Positions 54,002 to 61,275 of a stretch of 64,000 nt of DNA are shown piece after piece. Source of the DNA: Duganella dendranthematis. Its GTDB lineage: Bacteria > Pseudomonadota > Gammaproteobacteria > Burkholderiales > Burkholderiaceae_D. The stretch is from the NCBI RefSeq assembly GCF_012849375.1, contig NZ_CP051684.1, positions 5,828,001 to 5,892,000 of the forward strand, written 5' to 3'. The position numbers and the translations under genes are program-made. The notes under the pieces are model-generated. The model was not told the DNA's origin. It did not search any database and was given only the letters and a program-made list of their open reading frames with translations. The first letter of the stretch is position 1; every line of letters begins with the position of its first letter.

Positions 54002-55768
54002 CTACGGCGTACGCACCGGCTCGGGCGCCGTCAGCCATGCCAGCAGCGCCGCCGACTCCAGCGGACGGCTGTACAGATAGCCCTGTCCCTTGTCGCAGCC
54101 CTGACGGCACACCACCGCCGCCTGCGCCACCGTCTCGATGCCTTCCGCCACCGTGCTCATGCCCAGGCTGCGCGCCACCTTGACGGTGGCTTCGATCAGC
54201 ACCTCGTGATGGCGGCTGGTATCGGCCGCGCTGACGAACGAGCGGTCGATCTTGACCGTATCGACCGGCAGCAGATGCAGACTCGACAGGGACGAGTAGC
54301 CGGTGCCGAAATCATCGAGCGCCAATTTGATGCCCAGCGCCTTCAGGCCCAACAACTGCTGCTGGATATCCTTGCCCTGGGCCGCCAGCGTTTCGGTGAT
54401 TTCCAGCTGCAGGCGCTCGGCCGACATCCCGGTCGCGGCCAGGATGGCGCTGACCCGGTCGCACAAGCCCGGCTGCGCCAGCTGCGCACGCGACAAATTG
54501 ACGGCCAGCAGGCGCGGCGCCCGCGCACCCAGCTGTCGCTGCCAGCCGACGAAGTCGGCGCAGGCGACCGCCAGCACCTGCTCGCCAATCGCGCTGATCA
54601 AGCCGCACTCCTCGGCCACGCCGATGAATTCCACCGGTCCCACCAGCCCGCGCAGCGGGTGGCGCCAGCGTACCAGCGCCTCCACCCCGGCCGCACGGTC
54701 GATCTGGCCGTCCGCCTGCAAGCCGACCACCGGCTGATATACGGTGAACAATTCACCGCGCTCGACGGCATTGCGCAGATCCGCCGCCAGCCCGCCGCGC
54801 TGGATCGCCTGGTCGCGCATGGCCTGGTGAAACACCACGTAGCGGTCGCCGCCGTCGGACTTGGCCACCGTCATGGCGATCGCCGCGTCGCGCAGCAAAT
54901 CGTCGGCGTCGGCGTCTCCCATGCCGGCGTCCACCAGCACGATGCCCATGCTAAAACTGCACGCCAGCTCGTGACCGCCAAGCTGGTACGGTTTGCTCAG
55001 CCGGTCCAGCAGGCGCGCGGCGATGCGTTCGGCCACGGCGGGCGCCGCCAGCCGGTCGAGCAGCACGACAAACTCGTCGCCGCCGACCCGCGCCGCCACC
55101 TCGCCCACGGTGTCGTCGCCCGGCGACCGGCCGCTGGCGCGCAGCGTGCTGCGCAGCCGTTCGGCCACCAGCACCATCATCTGGTCGCCGGCCTCGTTGC
55201 CATAGCTGTCGTTGATGTGCCTGAAGCGATCCAGATTGATGAATAACAGTGCGCCGGCATCATCCGCCGCGTGGCGCGGCCGCTGTCCGATCCGTTGCAG
55301 CAGCGCCAGCGCGCCGGCACGGTTCGGCAACTGGGTCAGGCCGTCAACGCGGGCCGCGCTGGCCAGGCGGCTGGCCAGCTGCCGCTGCTCGCGCGCCACT
55401 TCCTGCGTGACGTCGGCCAGTACCGCCATCAGCCGCCCGTCATCAACCTTGAGCAGCCCGAGCGACAGCACCGTCGGCGCACCGGCGCGCGGCTGCGGCG
55501 CCGGGATGTTGAAGCGCCGCCCTTCGCAGATCACGCCATGGCTGGCGGCAAAGCCGGCACACAGCCGCTGCAAATCATCGGCATACGGTCCCAGCACGCT
55601 GAACAGATTGGTCAGGTCGCCGTGCGGCGCCAGCGGCATCAGCAGCTGCGAGGCCATCGGATTCATCATCTCGATGGCGCCCTCCTGCTGCAGCTGGATC
55701 AGCGCCACCGGCGCCCGGTACAGAAACTGGATCAGCGCCTCATACGCCGCTTCGGCATCGCTGTTCAT
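54002..55768 (-). CDS. GGDEF-EAL c-di-GMP protein with N-terminal PAS-like domain
   Basis: 588 residues: an N-terminal PAS-like sensor (ALIQFLYRAPVALIQLQQEG, GDLTNLFSVLGPYADDL), a GGDEF domain (RVGGDEFVVLL; no RxxD inhibitory site before it, TVGE instead) and an EAL domain with the catalytic set VEALVRW, VNLS, ITET, DDFGTGYSSL, KIDRSFV and AEGIET. Expected to hydrolyse c-di-GMP and perhaps also make it. Its N-domain is a paralogue of that in the upstream cyclase. Last gene of the coumaroyl-ligase / PYP / GGDEF operon, overlapping by ATGA, hence a candidate output of light sensing. No membrane segment. Confidence 0.93.
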   Translation of the reverse strand: MNSDAEAAYEALIQFLYRAPVALIQLQQEGAIEMMNPMASQLLMPLAPHGDLTNLFSVLGPYADDLQRLCAGFAASHGVICEGRRFNIPAPQPRAGAPTVLSLGLLKVDDGRLMAVLADVTQEVAREQRQLASRLASAARVDGLTQLPNRAGALALLQRIGQRPRHAADDAGALLFINLDRFRHINDSYGNEAGDQMMVLVAERLRSTLRASGRSPGDDTVGEVAARVGGDEFVVLLDRLAAPAVAERIAARLLDRLSKPYQLGGHELACSFSMGIVLVDAGMGDADADDLLRDAAIAMTVAKSDGGDRYVVFHQAMRDQAIQRGGLAADLRNAVERGELFTVYQPVVGLQADGQIDRAAGVEALVRWRHPLRGLVGPVEFIGVAEECGLISAIGEQVLAVACADFVGWQRQLGARAPRLLAVNLSRAQLAQPGLCDRVSAILAATGMSAERLQLEITETLAAQGKDIQQQLLGLKALGIKLALDDFGTGYSSLSSLHLLPVDTVKIDRSFVSAADTSRHHEVLIEATVKVARSLGMSTVAEGIETVAQAAVVCRQGCDKGQGYLYSRPLESAALLAWLTAPEPVRTP

Positions 55769-57072
55769 GGCCTCTCCATATCCCGCCAGCCGACCACCTG
55801 GTTGCGGCCGTGCCGCTTGGCCGCATACAGCGCCTGATCGGCCTGCTTGATCAGCGCGTCGATGCCGGCCACACTGTCGTCCATCGCCGCCACGCCGATG
55901 CTCACCGTATAAGGGATGGCCTGCTGCTCCGCCGCCGGCGGCTGCGCCACTTCGGCCCGCAGCCGTTCCGCCACCGCCAGCGCGGCGTCATGATCGACGC
56001 CCGGCAGCAGCAGCGCGAACTCCTCGCCGCCGATGCGCGCCACCACGTCGACCTCGCGACAGATGCGCAGCATGGTGGCGGCCAGCTGGCGCAGCACGGC
56101 GTCGCCGGCCGGGTGGCCGTGGGCGTCATTGATACGCTTGAAATGATCGGCATCGACCATCAGCAGCGCCAGCGGCCGGCGCGACTGCTGGCGGCGCGCC
56201 AGTTCCAGCTCCGCCGCCTCGAAGAAGGCGCGGCGGTTGGCCAGCCCGGTCAGATGGTCGCAATAGGTGGCCTGGCGCAGGTTTTCGCTGATGTCGCGCT
56301 TGTCGGAAATGTCGCGAATAATCATGCAATAGGCGGCCTCCTCGACGCCGCCCTCGCCGATCCGGCCGGGCAACGGCGAAATCAGCGAACTGCCCCAGAA
56401 CTGGCTGCCATCGGCGCGCCGGCGCCAGCCCTCGTCCAGCGTCCAGCCGTTCTGGTCGGCGTCCCGCAGGCGCTCCAGCTGCTGTGCCGGGGTGGTGGCG
56501 CCGTCCGGATAGAACAGCGCATACGGCTGCCCCTTGACCGCCGCCGCCGAGAAGCCGGTGACCCGGCCGATGCTGTCGTTCCAGGTGTCGATGCAACCGC
56601 GGCTATCGAGCCCGACCAGCGCATAGTCGGTAATATTGGTCATGATGGCGTTCAGCCACGCGTCGGTTTTGCGCAACTGGCGCTCGCGCAGGTCCTGCTG
56701 GGTAATATCGCTGAGCACCGCCATCAGGCGCGCCGGGTCCAGCTTTAGCATATTCAGCGACAGCACCTGCGGCCCGTTGCCGGCCGCGTCGGCGCGCAGG
56801 TACAGCCGGGTGGCGTCGCAGATCTGCCCATGCGGTGGCGCAAAGTCCTGGCACAGCAGGCGCAGGTCGGGCGCCACCGGCGCCAGCGCGTCAAACAGGT
56901 TGGTCAGCGCGCCGTCCGGGCACAGCGGCAGCAACAATTGCGCCGACAAGGGATTGAGCATCAGGATCGTGCCATCGGCCGCCAGTTGCACCAGCCCCAC
57001 CGGCGCCATGTAGAGAAACTGCAGCAGCGCCTCGTATTCCTGGGCGTCCGCCACGTCGGTCAGGTGATTCAT
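55765..57072 (-). CDS. PAS-PAS-GGDEF diguanylate cyclase
   Basis: 435 residues: an N-terminal PAS-like domain paralogous to the one in the downstream gene (ALLQFLYMAPVGLVQLAADG, GALTNLFDALAPVAPDL), a second PAS (ALVGLDSRGCIDTWNDSIGRVTGFSAAAVKGQPY) with a PAC segment, then GGDEF as RIGGEEFALLLPG. REVD five residues upstream is a complete RxxD inhibitory I-site, so product inhibition is likely. Makes c-di-GMP from GTP in the cytosol. Start taken at the ATG that overlaps the PYP stop (ATGA); a longer frame would run through PYP out of frame. Translational coupling to PYP argues for partnership. Confidence 0.93.
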   Translation of the reverse strand: MNHLTDVADAQEYEALLQFLYMAPVGLVQLAADGTILMLNPLSAQLLLPLCPDGALTNLFDALAPVAPDLRLLCQDFAPPHGQICDATRLYLRADAAGNGPQVLSLNMLKLDPARLMAVLSDITQQDLRERQLRKTDAWLNAIMTNITDYALVGLDSRGCIDTWNDSIGRVTGFSAAAVKGQPYALFYPDGATTPAQQLERLRDADQNGWTLDEGWRRRADGSQFWGSSLISPLPGRIGEGGVEEAAYCMIIRDISDKRDISENLRQATYCDHLTGLANRRAFFEAAELELARRQQSRRPLALLMVDADHFKRINDAHGHPAGDAVLRQLAATMLRICREVDVVARIGGEEFALLLPGVDHDAALAVAERLRAEVAQPPAAEQQAIPYTVSIGVAAMDDSVAGIDALIKQADQALYAAKRHGRNQVVGWRDMERP

Positions 57073-57449
57073 AAGCGCTGCACCAGCACATACGCCAGCG
57101 CGTCCTGCGGCGCCGACAGCAGGCGCAGGCGCACCTTGGTCGGCCGCATGCGCAGCGTCAGCACATACGGGATCGTCTCGTCCAGCGCCACGCCGGCGTC
57201 GCGCGCCTCGATGAAGCGTTGCGCCACCAGGAAATTGTTCATGCACGGCGCCACCACCAAGAATAAATCCTGCTGCAGCACCCGCTCGACGCCCAGGCCG
57301 GCAGCCTGCGATTCGAAGCGGTTATAGCGCTGCACCTTCCCGTCCGCGTCAAAGCCGATGACGCCAAAGCCGAGACTGTCCAGTGTGCTGTCATCCAGCG
57401 CTGCCAGCAGCGCGGCCATGCCGGGCTGGTCAAATTCAAGTTGCTGCAT
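57069..57449 (-). CDS. pyp: Photoactive yellow protein (blue-light receptor)
   Basis: 126 residues; Halorhodospira PYP has 125. Alignment by eye is almost gap-free: DDSTLDSLGFGVIGFDADGK corresponds to the DDGQLDGLAFG region, and the chromophore-pocket residues fall at the same numbers: Tyr42, Glu46 and Cys69 (in VAPC), which carries the p-coumaric thioester. Met101 in RMRPTKV matches Met100. Arg52, the lid over the chromophore, is Leu, and Thr50 is Ala, which in known variants shift colour or photocycle speed. The PAS fold absorbs blue light and isomerises. AAAGGA six bases upstream supports this ATG. Coupled by ATGA to a diguanylate cyclase; a coumaroyl-ligase gene lies just upstream. Confidence 0.92.
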   Translation of the reverse strand: MQQLEFDQPGMAALLAALDDSTLDSLGFGVIGFDADGKVQRYNRFESQAAGLGVERVLQQDLFLVVAPCMNNFLVAQRFIEARDAGVALDETIPYVLTLRMRPTKVRLRLLSAPQDALAYVLVQRL

Positions 57450-57522
57450 GCTGTTTCCTTTGCGTGTTGCCGCGCCCCGATCGGGCGACGGCGTGTACTT
57501 GGTTAACCCGATGCCGCCGCCG

Positions 57523-58767
57523 TCAGGGCGCGGGCGCATCGATGATCCAGTCCGCCGGCTTGCCTTGCTGTCCCACCGGCAGCGCGACGCCGAAGGTGAA
57601 GGCCACCGGCCGCGCCGGCGGCGCCAGCCGTTCGCGCACCCAGTTGGTCAGCTGCCCGGCCAGCGTCGCGCTCGCGCCGGGTTCGCGCGGCACCACAAAC
57701 GCCTTGAGCCGCGCGCCTTCATCGGGCCGCATCAGCCGCACCTGTGCCGCCTGCACGTCCGGATGGCGCGCCAGCAGCGCCGCCACCTGGGCTGGGTAGA
57801 CATTCACGCCGGCCACCTGCACCGCGTGGTCGCGTCGCCCGGCCGGCACAAAAAGACGCGCATCTTGCCAGTCGATCCGATCCTGACAGGTCGCCTCCAG
57901 CCATTCACCGTCGCCGGCCGCGCGTTGCAAGGTGTCGCTGCCGTCCGCATGCTGCCAGTATGGCAGCAGCGCATACGGCGCGCCTGCCGCGCTGCGCCAG
58001 CCGACCCCGGCGGTCTCGCTGCTGCCGTAGACTTCGATCAGGCGCAGGCCGCCATCGGCCAGTTGCCGCGCCAGCGCCGGCGGACAGGGCGCGGTCGAGC
58101 TCACACCGCTGACACCGGGGCGCCAGTTCGGCACGGCCGCCGCCAGCGCCGCCCACACCTCAGGATAGGCGACGATCACGTCGCCGTCCGTGGCTTGTTG
58201 CAGCGCCGCCGGCAGCGTGCGCCGCATATCGAGCAGCGCCGGCGCCTGCCGGTACGCCAGCGGCAGCAGCACCGTGAACAGGAAGCCGTAGATGTGGTGC
58301 GCTGGTACCGCAAACCACAGGCGCCGCGCCTGCGGCAACTGGGCGGCGAAAAAGCACACTTCCTGCCACAACAGGTCGAGCCGGTGTTCGTTGCGCGTCG
58401 GCACCCCGCTGCTGCCGGAACTACGAAAACTGATCAAGCCGCTGCCGCTGCCGATTGCCGCGCCCAGCGCGTCACACCATTCACCCAGCGTGACCGCGCC
58501 CAACAACCGGTGCAGGTCGGCGTCCGGCGGCAGATGCAAGGCCGCCGCCAGCGCGCTGGCCAGCGCATAGCGCTCAAGCGAGTCGACGCCGAGCTCGGCA
58601 TCGAGCTGCACCGCATCCGGCCACGGTAGCGCCGGCATGCCGGCGCTACCGTGACGCATCAAACACAACTCGGTGTACATCAAATCGGCGACGAAGCGCT
58701 GCAGCAACGCGCGCTGGCGCCACCAGGCGGGCGCCGCCCCAGGTCCGGCTATTTCAACATGATCCAT
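57523..58767 (-). CDS. 4-coumarate-CoA ligase-like enzyme with N-terminal carrier-like domain
   Basis: 414 residues, shorter than plant-type 4CL (about 540). ANL-superfamily motifs: SFRSSGSSGVPT (P-loop, residues about 113-124), EVYGSSETAGVGWR (A5), RDHAVQVAGVNVYPAQV (A8) and a C-terminal lysine in PVGQQGKPADW. Adenylates an aryl acid and transfers it to a thiol. Placed just upstream of pyp on the same strand, it is the expected enzyme activating p-coumarate for PYP. Residues about 52-100 (LDAELGVDSLERYALASAL) look like an acyl-carrier domain with a GVDSL attachment serine at 63, unusual for a coumaroyl ligase. No tyrosine ammonia-lyase gene is in the window. Confidence 0.85.
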   Translation of the reverse strand: MDHVEIAGPGAAPAWWRQRALLQRFVADLMYTELCLMRHGSAGMPALPWPDAVQLDAELGVDSLERYALASALAAALHLPPDADLHRLLGAVTLGEWCDALGAAIGSGSGLISFRSSGSSGVPTRNEHRLDLLWQEVCFFAAQLPQARRLWFAVPAHHIYGFLFTVLLPLAYRQAPALLDMRRTLPAALQQATDGDVIVAYPEVWAALAAAVPNWRPGVSGVSSTAPCPPALARQLADGGLRLIEVYGSSETAGVGWRSAAGAPYALLPYWQHADGSDTLQRAAGDGEWLEATCQDRIDWQDARLFVPAGRRDHAVQVAGVNVYPAQVAALLARHPDVQAAQVRLMRPDEGARLKAFVVPREPGASATLAGQLTNWVRERLAPPARPVAFTFGVALPVGQQGKPADWIIDAPAP

Positions 58768-58782
58768 GGTGCCTGCCGCGAA

Positions 58783-58860
58783 ATTATACTCATTGGTAAT
58801 TAACAGATACTACTCGGTAGCTTTTATTTCTTTGCGGTAGTAATATTAACACAGCGGTAG
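58783..58860. promoter_or_regulatory. Shared light-island promoter: CGGTAG repeats 20 bp apart, TATAAT box for pcl
   Basis: CGGTAG occurs at 58815-58820, 58835-58840 and 58855-58860, with exactly 20-bp period; a weaker GGTAA lies at 58795. On the minus strand TATAAT is present (58783-58788), but there is no recognisable -35 hexamer at the right distance. The repeats start where an activator would bind, upstream of that -10. For folE no clear promoter can be named. Binding protein unknown (inference). Confidence 0.6.
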
Positions 58861-58919
58861 AAATGCCGTGCAATGTCACCCTTTCGAACACCCCTGCTCT
58901 ACGTACAGGAACACCTACC

Positions 58920-59627
58920 ATGATGGAACAGCAACCAGCGCCTTATCGCGCCGACCACACGCCCGTTTCGGCGCGCATCCGCGAACGGCTGATGCAGCGC
59001 GGTGTGCGTTTTCACGCCAACGACAACATTGCCGCGCACCTGGAGCCGGGCGAGATGGCGCAGCTGCTGGACGAGGTCAGCGAGCGCATGCGCGGCGTGC
59101 TCGACAGCCTGGTGATCGATACCGTCAGCGACCACAATTCGCAGGATACCGCGCGCCGCGTGGCCAAGATGTACCTGCAGGAAGTGTTTGGCGGCCGTTA
59201 CACGCCGCCGCCGCCGGTCACCGAGTTCCCCAACGTCGCCCACCTGAACGAGCTGATGATCATCGGCCCGATCACCGTGCGCAGCGCCTGCTCCCATCAC
59301 CTGTGCCCGGTCATGGGCAAGATCTGGATCGGCGTCATGCCCAACCAGCATTCCAACCTGATCGGCCTTTCCAAGTACGCGCGGCTGGCCGGCTGGATCA
59401 TGAGCCGGCCGCAGATCCAGGAAGAAGCCGTGGTCCAGCTGGCCGAGCTGCTGCAGGAAAAGGTCCAGCCCGACGGCCTGGCGGTGATCATGGAGGCCGA
59501 CCATTTCTGCATGCAATGGCGCGGCGTCAAGGATAACGACGCGCGCATGATCAACAGCGTTATGCATGGCAGCTTCCTCAAGGATGCCGCGCTGCGGCGC
59601 GAATTCCTGGCCCTGATCAAACGCTAA
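58920..59627 (+). CDS. folE: GTP cyclohydrolase I (type IA), CSHH variant
   Basis: 235 residues. FolE core: GPITVRSACSHHLCPVMGKIWIGVMP with the zinc Cys and His, LIGLSKYARLAGWIMSRPQIQEE, and EADHFCMQWRGVKD with the third zinc Cys. The usual CEHH is CSHH here. Converts GTP to 7,8-dihydroneopterin triphosphate, first step of folate and pterin synthesis. Folate is the photolyase antenna in many organisms and the gene is light-induced in non-phototrophic Pseudomonas and relatives (established for related LitR/CarH regulons), which suits this location. ACAGGA nine bases before the ATG at 58920 supports the start. First gene of the rightward operon. Confidence 0.93.
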   Translation: MMEQQPAPYRADHTPVSARIRERLMQRGVRFHANDNIAAHLEPGEMAQLLDEVSERMRGVLDSLVIDTVSDHNSQDTARRVAKMYLQEVFGGRYTPPPPVTEFPNVAHLNELMIIGPITVRSACSHHLCPVMGKIWIGVMPNQHSNLIGLSKYARLAGWIMSRPQIQEEAVVQLAELLQEKVQPDGLAVIMEADHFCMQWRGVKDNDARMINSVMHGSFLKDAALRREFLALIKR

Positions 59628-59648
59628 ATCCCGCCGAAAGGAAGCACC

Positions 59649-60074
59649 ATGCTTGTCCGCCTGTTATACACCAGCCGCGCCGTCGACCCCGCCGACAGCG
59701 GCGCCGTCCACGCCATCCTGCAGCAGTCGCGCCAGCACAACCCGGCGGCCGGCATCACCGGCGTGCTGTGCCACAGCGAACGGCTGTACCTGCAACTGCT
59801 CGAAGGCGGGCGCGAGCAGGTCAACCAGCTGTATGGGCGCATCCTCGCCGACCGCCGCCACACCGCGGTGACGCTGCTGCACTACGAAGAGATCCGCGAG
59901 CGCCGCTACGCCGGCTGGACCATGGGTCAAACCAACCTGGACAAGCTCAATCCCGGCACCTTGCTGCGTTATTCGGCGCTGCCGGCGTTTGATCCGTATG
60001 CGCTCAGCGGCGCCAGTTCGCTGGCGCTGATCGACGAACTGATGGCGGCCGCCGCGGTCCTGGGGCGCGCATGA
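59649..60074 (+). CDS. BLUF-domain blue-light photoreceptor
   Basis: 141 residues, a stand-alone BLUF domain with a short C-terminal helical tail. Key residues all in place: Tyr7 (LVRLLYTSRA), Asn31 (HNPAAGITG), Gln49 (RLYLQLLEGG) and Trp90-Met92 (RYAGWTMGQ), so a functional flavin photocycle is expected. BLUF proteins bind FAD and switch hydrogen bonding in blue light; with no effector fused, it must act through a partner. AAAGGAAG precedes the ATG, 21 bases after folE; its end overlaps the flavoprotein gene by ATGA. Confidence 0.95.
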   Translation: MLVRLLYTSRAVDPADSGAVHAILQQSRQHNPAAGITGVLCHSERLYLQLLEGGREQVNQLYGRILADRRHTAVTLLHYEEIRERRYAGWTMGQTNLDKLNPGTLLRYSALPAFDPYALSGASSLALIDELMAAAAVLGRA

Positions 60075-61102
60075 TGGCAGCGTCCGCGTCGCGTGTGGCG
60101 GTGATCGGGGCCGGCATCGCGGGCGCCAGTTGCGCGCGCTGGCTGCATGACGCCGGCTACGCGGTGCAGGTGTTCGACAAGTCGCGCGGCGTCGGCGGCC
60201 GCCTGAGCACCCGCCGGATCGACTGGACCGATGCGGCCGGCGTCAGCCACCAGGCCAGTTTCGACCACGGCGCGCCCGGCTTCCAGGCGCGCTCGCCGGC
60301 CTTTGCGGCCTTCGCCGCCCGTGCACACGCGAACGGCCTGCTGCTGCCATGGCAGCCACGCGACCCCGCCGGCCGGGCCGCTGCCGACGCGGACACCTGG
60401 TGGCTGCCGGCGCCGGACATGCCGGCGCTGTGCCGCGCGCTGCTCCAGGACCTGCCGGTGCAGACCCAGGCGCCGATCGACGCGCTGCACCGCGATGCCG
60501 CCGGCTGGCGCCTGGCCAGCGCCGGCGCCACGGTGGCGCGCGAGTTCGGCGCGGTGGTGCTGGCCATCCCGCCGGCCCAGGCCGCCGCGCTACTGCAACC
60601 GCTGGCGCCGTCCTGGGCGCGGCAGGCGCTGGCGCTGCCGATGCTGCCGGACTGGACCTTGATGGGCCTGGCCAGCGCCGCCGGCGACGCCAGCGACTGG
60701 CAACTGGCGCACTCGTCGGACGGCGTGCTGGCCAGCATCATCCGCAACCACGGCAAGCCGGGCCGCGCGCCGCTCGCCGGCATGGCCCACTGGGTGGCGC
60801 ACGCCAGCGCCGACTGGAGCGCGCGCCATATAGAGACCCCGGCCGCGGTGGTGCAGGAGGCGCTGCAACAGGCGCTGGCGCGCTGGTTCGGCCAAGCGCA
60901 GGACTGGCACTACGTCACCGTACACCGCTGGCGCTACGCGGTCGCACCGGCCGGCGCCCGGTCCGGCACGGACCACTGCTGGTGGGATGCACAGGCCGGT
61001 CTGGGCGTCTGTGGCGATGCCTGGGGCGGTGGTGGCGTCGAAGGCGCGTGGGGTTCGGCCCGCGCGCTGGCGGCCGCCATCAGCGGCGTCGATCCCGCAT
61101 GA
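60071..61102 (+). CDS. Renalase-like NAD(P)/FAD-dependent oxidoreductase
   Basis: 343 residues. Dinucleotide-binding GAGIAGASCARWL, then VFDKSRGVGGRLSTRR (the GG motif of amine-oxidase-like flavoproteins), and a late GLGVCGDAWGGGGVEGAWGSARALA FAD-contact block. These renalase-like proteins, often encoded next to photolyase, have unclear substrates; roles in oxidising NAD(P)H isomers are known for renalase. Coupled by ATGA to BLUF on one side and to DUF2256 on the other. Confidence 0.9.
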   Translation: MMAASASRVAVIGAGIAGASCARWLHDAGYAVQVFDKSRGVGGRLSTRRIDWTDAAGVSHQASFDHGAPGFQARSPAFAAFAARAHANGLLLPWQPRDPAGRAAADADTWWLPAPDMPALCRALLQDLPVQTQAPIDALHRDAAGWRLASAGATVAREFGAVVLAIPPAQAAALLQPLAPSWARQALALPMLPDWTLMGLASAAGDASDWQLAHSSDGVLASIIRNHGKPGRAPLAGMAHWVAHASADWSARHIETPAAVVQEALQQALARWFGQAQDWHYVTVHRWRYAVAPAGARSGTDHCWWDAQAGLGVCGDAWGGGGVEGAWGSARALAAAISGVDPA

Positions 61103-61275
61103 ACCGCCGCGCCGCCGCCGGCTTCAAAGGCAACAAGCAAGCGCTGCCGAGCAAGACGTGCCGCAGCTGCGGCCGCCCGATGACGTGGCGCAAGCGCTGG
61201 GCCAACAACTGGGACCAGGTTTTATATTGTTCCACCGCATGCCGCCAGGCAGCCCCCACCAGGAGTCCCGCATGA
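61099..61275 (+). CDS. DUF2256 small zinc-ribbon-like protein
   Basis: 58 residues: FKGNKQALPSKTCRSCGRPM, then WRKRWANNWDQVLYCSTACR. The CxxC and CxxxC pairs suggest zinc binding. The family is almost always a neighbour of photolyase genes; function unknown. Overlaps both neighbours by ATGA. Confidence 0.92.
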   Translation: MNRRAAAGFKGNKQALPSKTCRSCGRPMTWRKRWANNWDQVLYCSTACRQAAPTRSPA

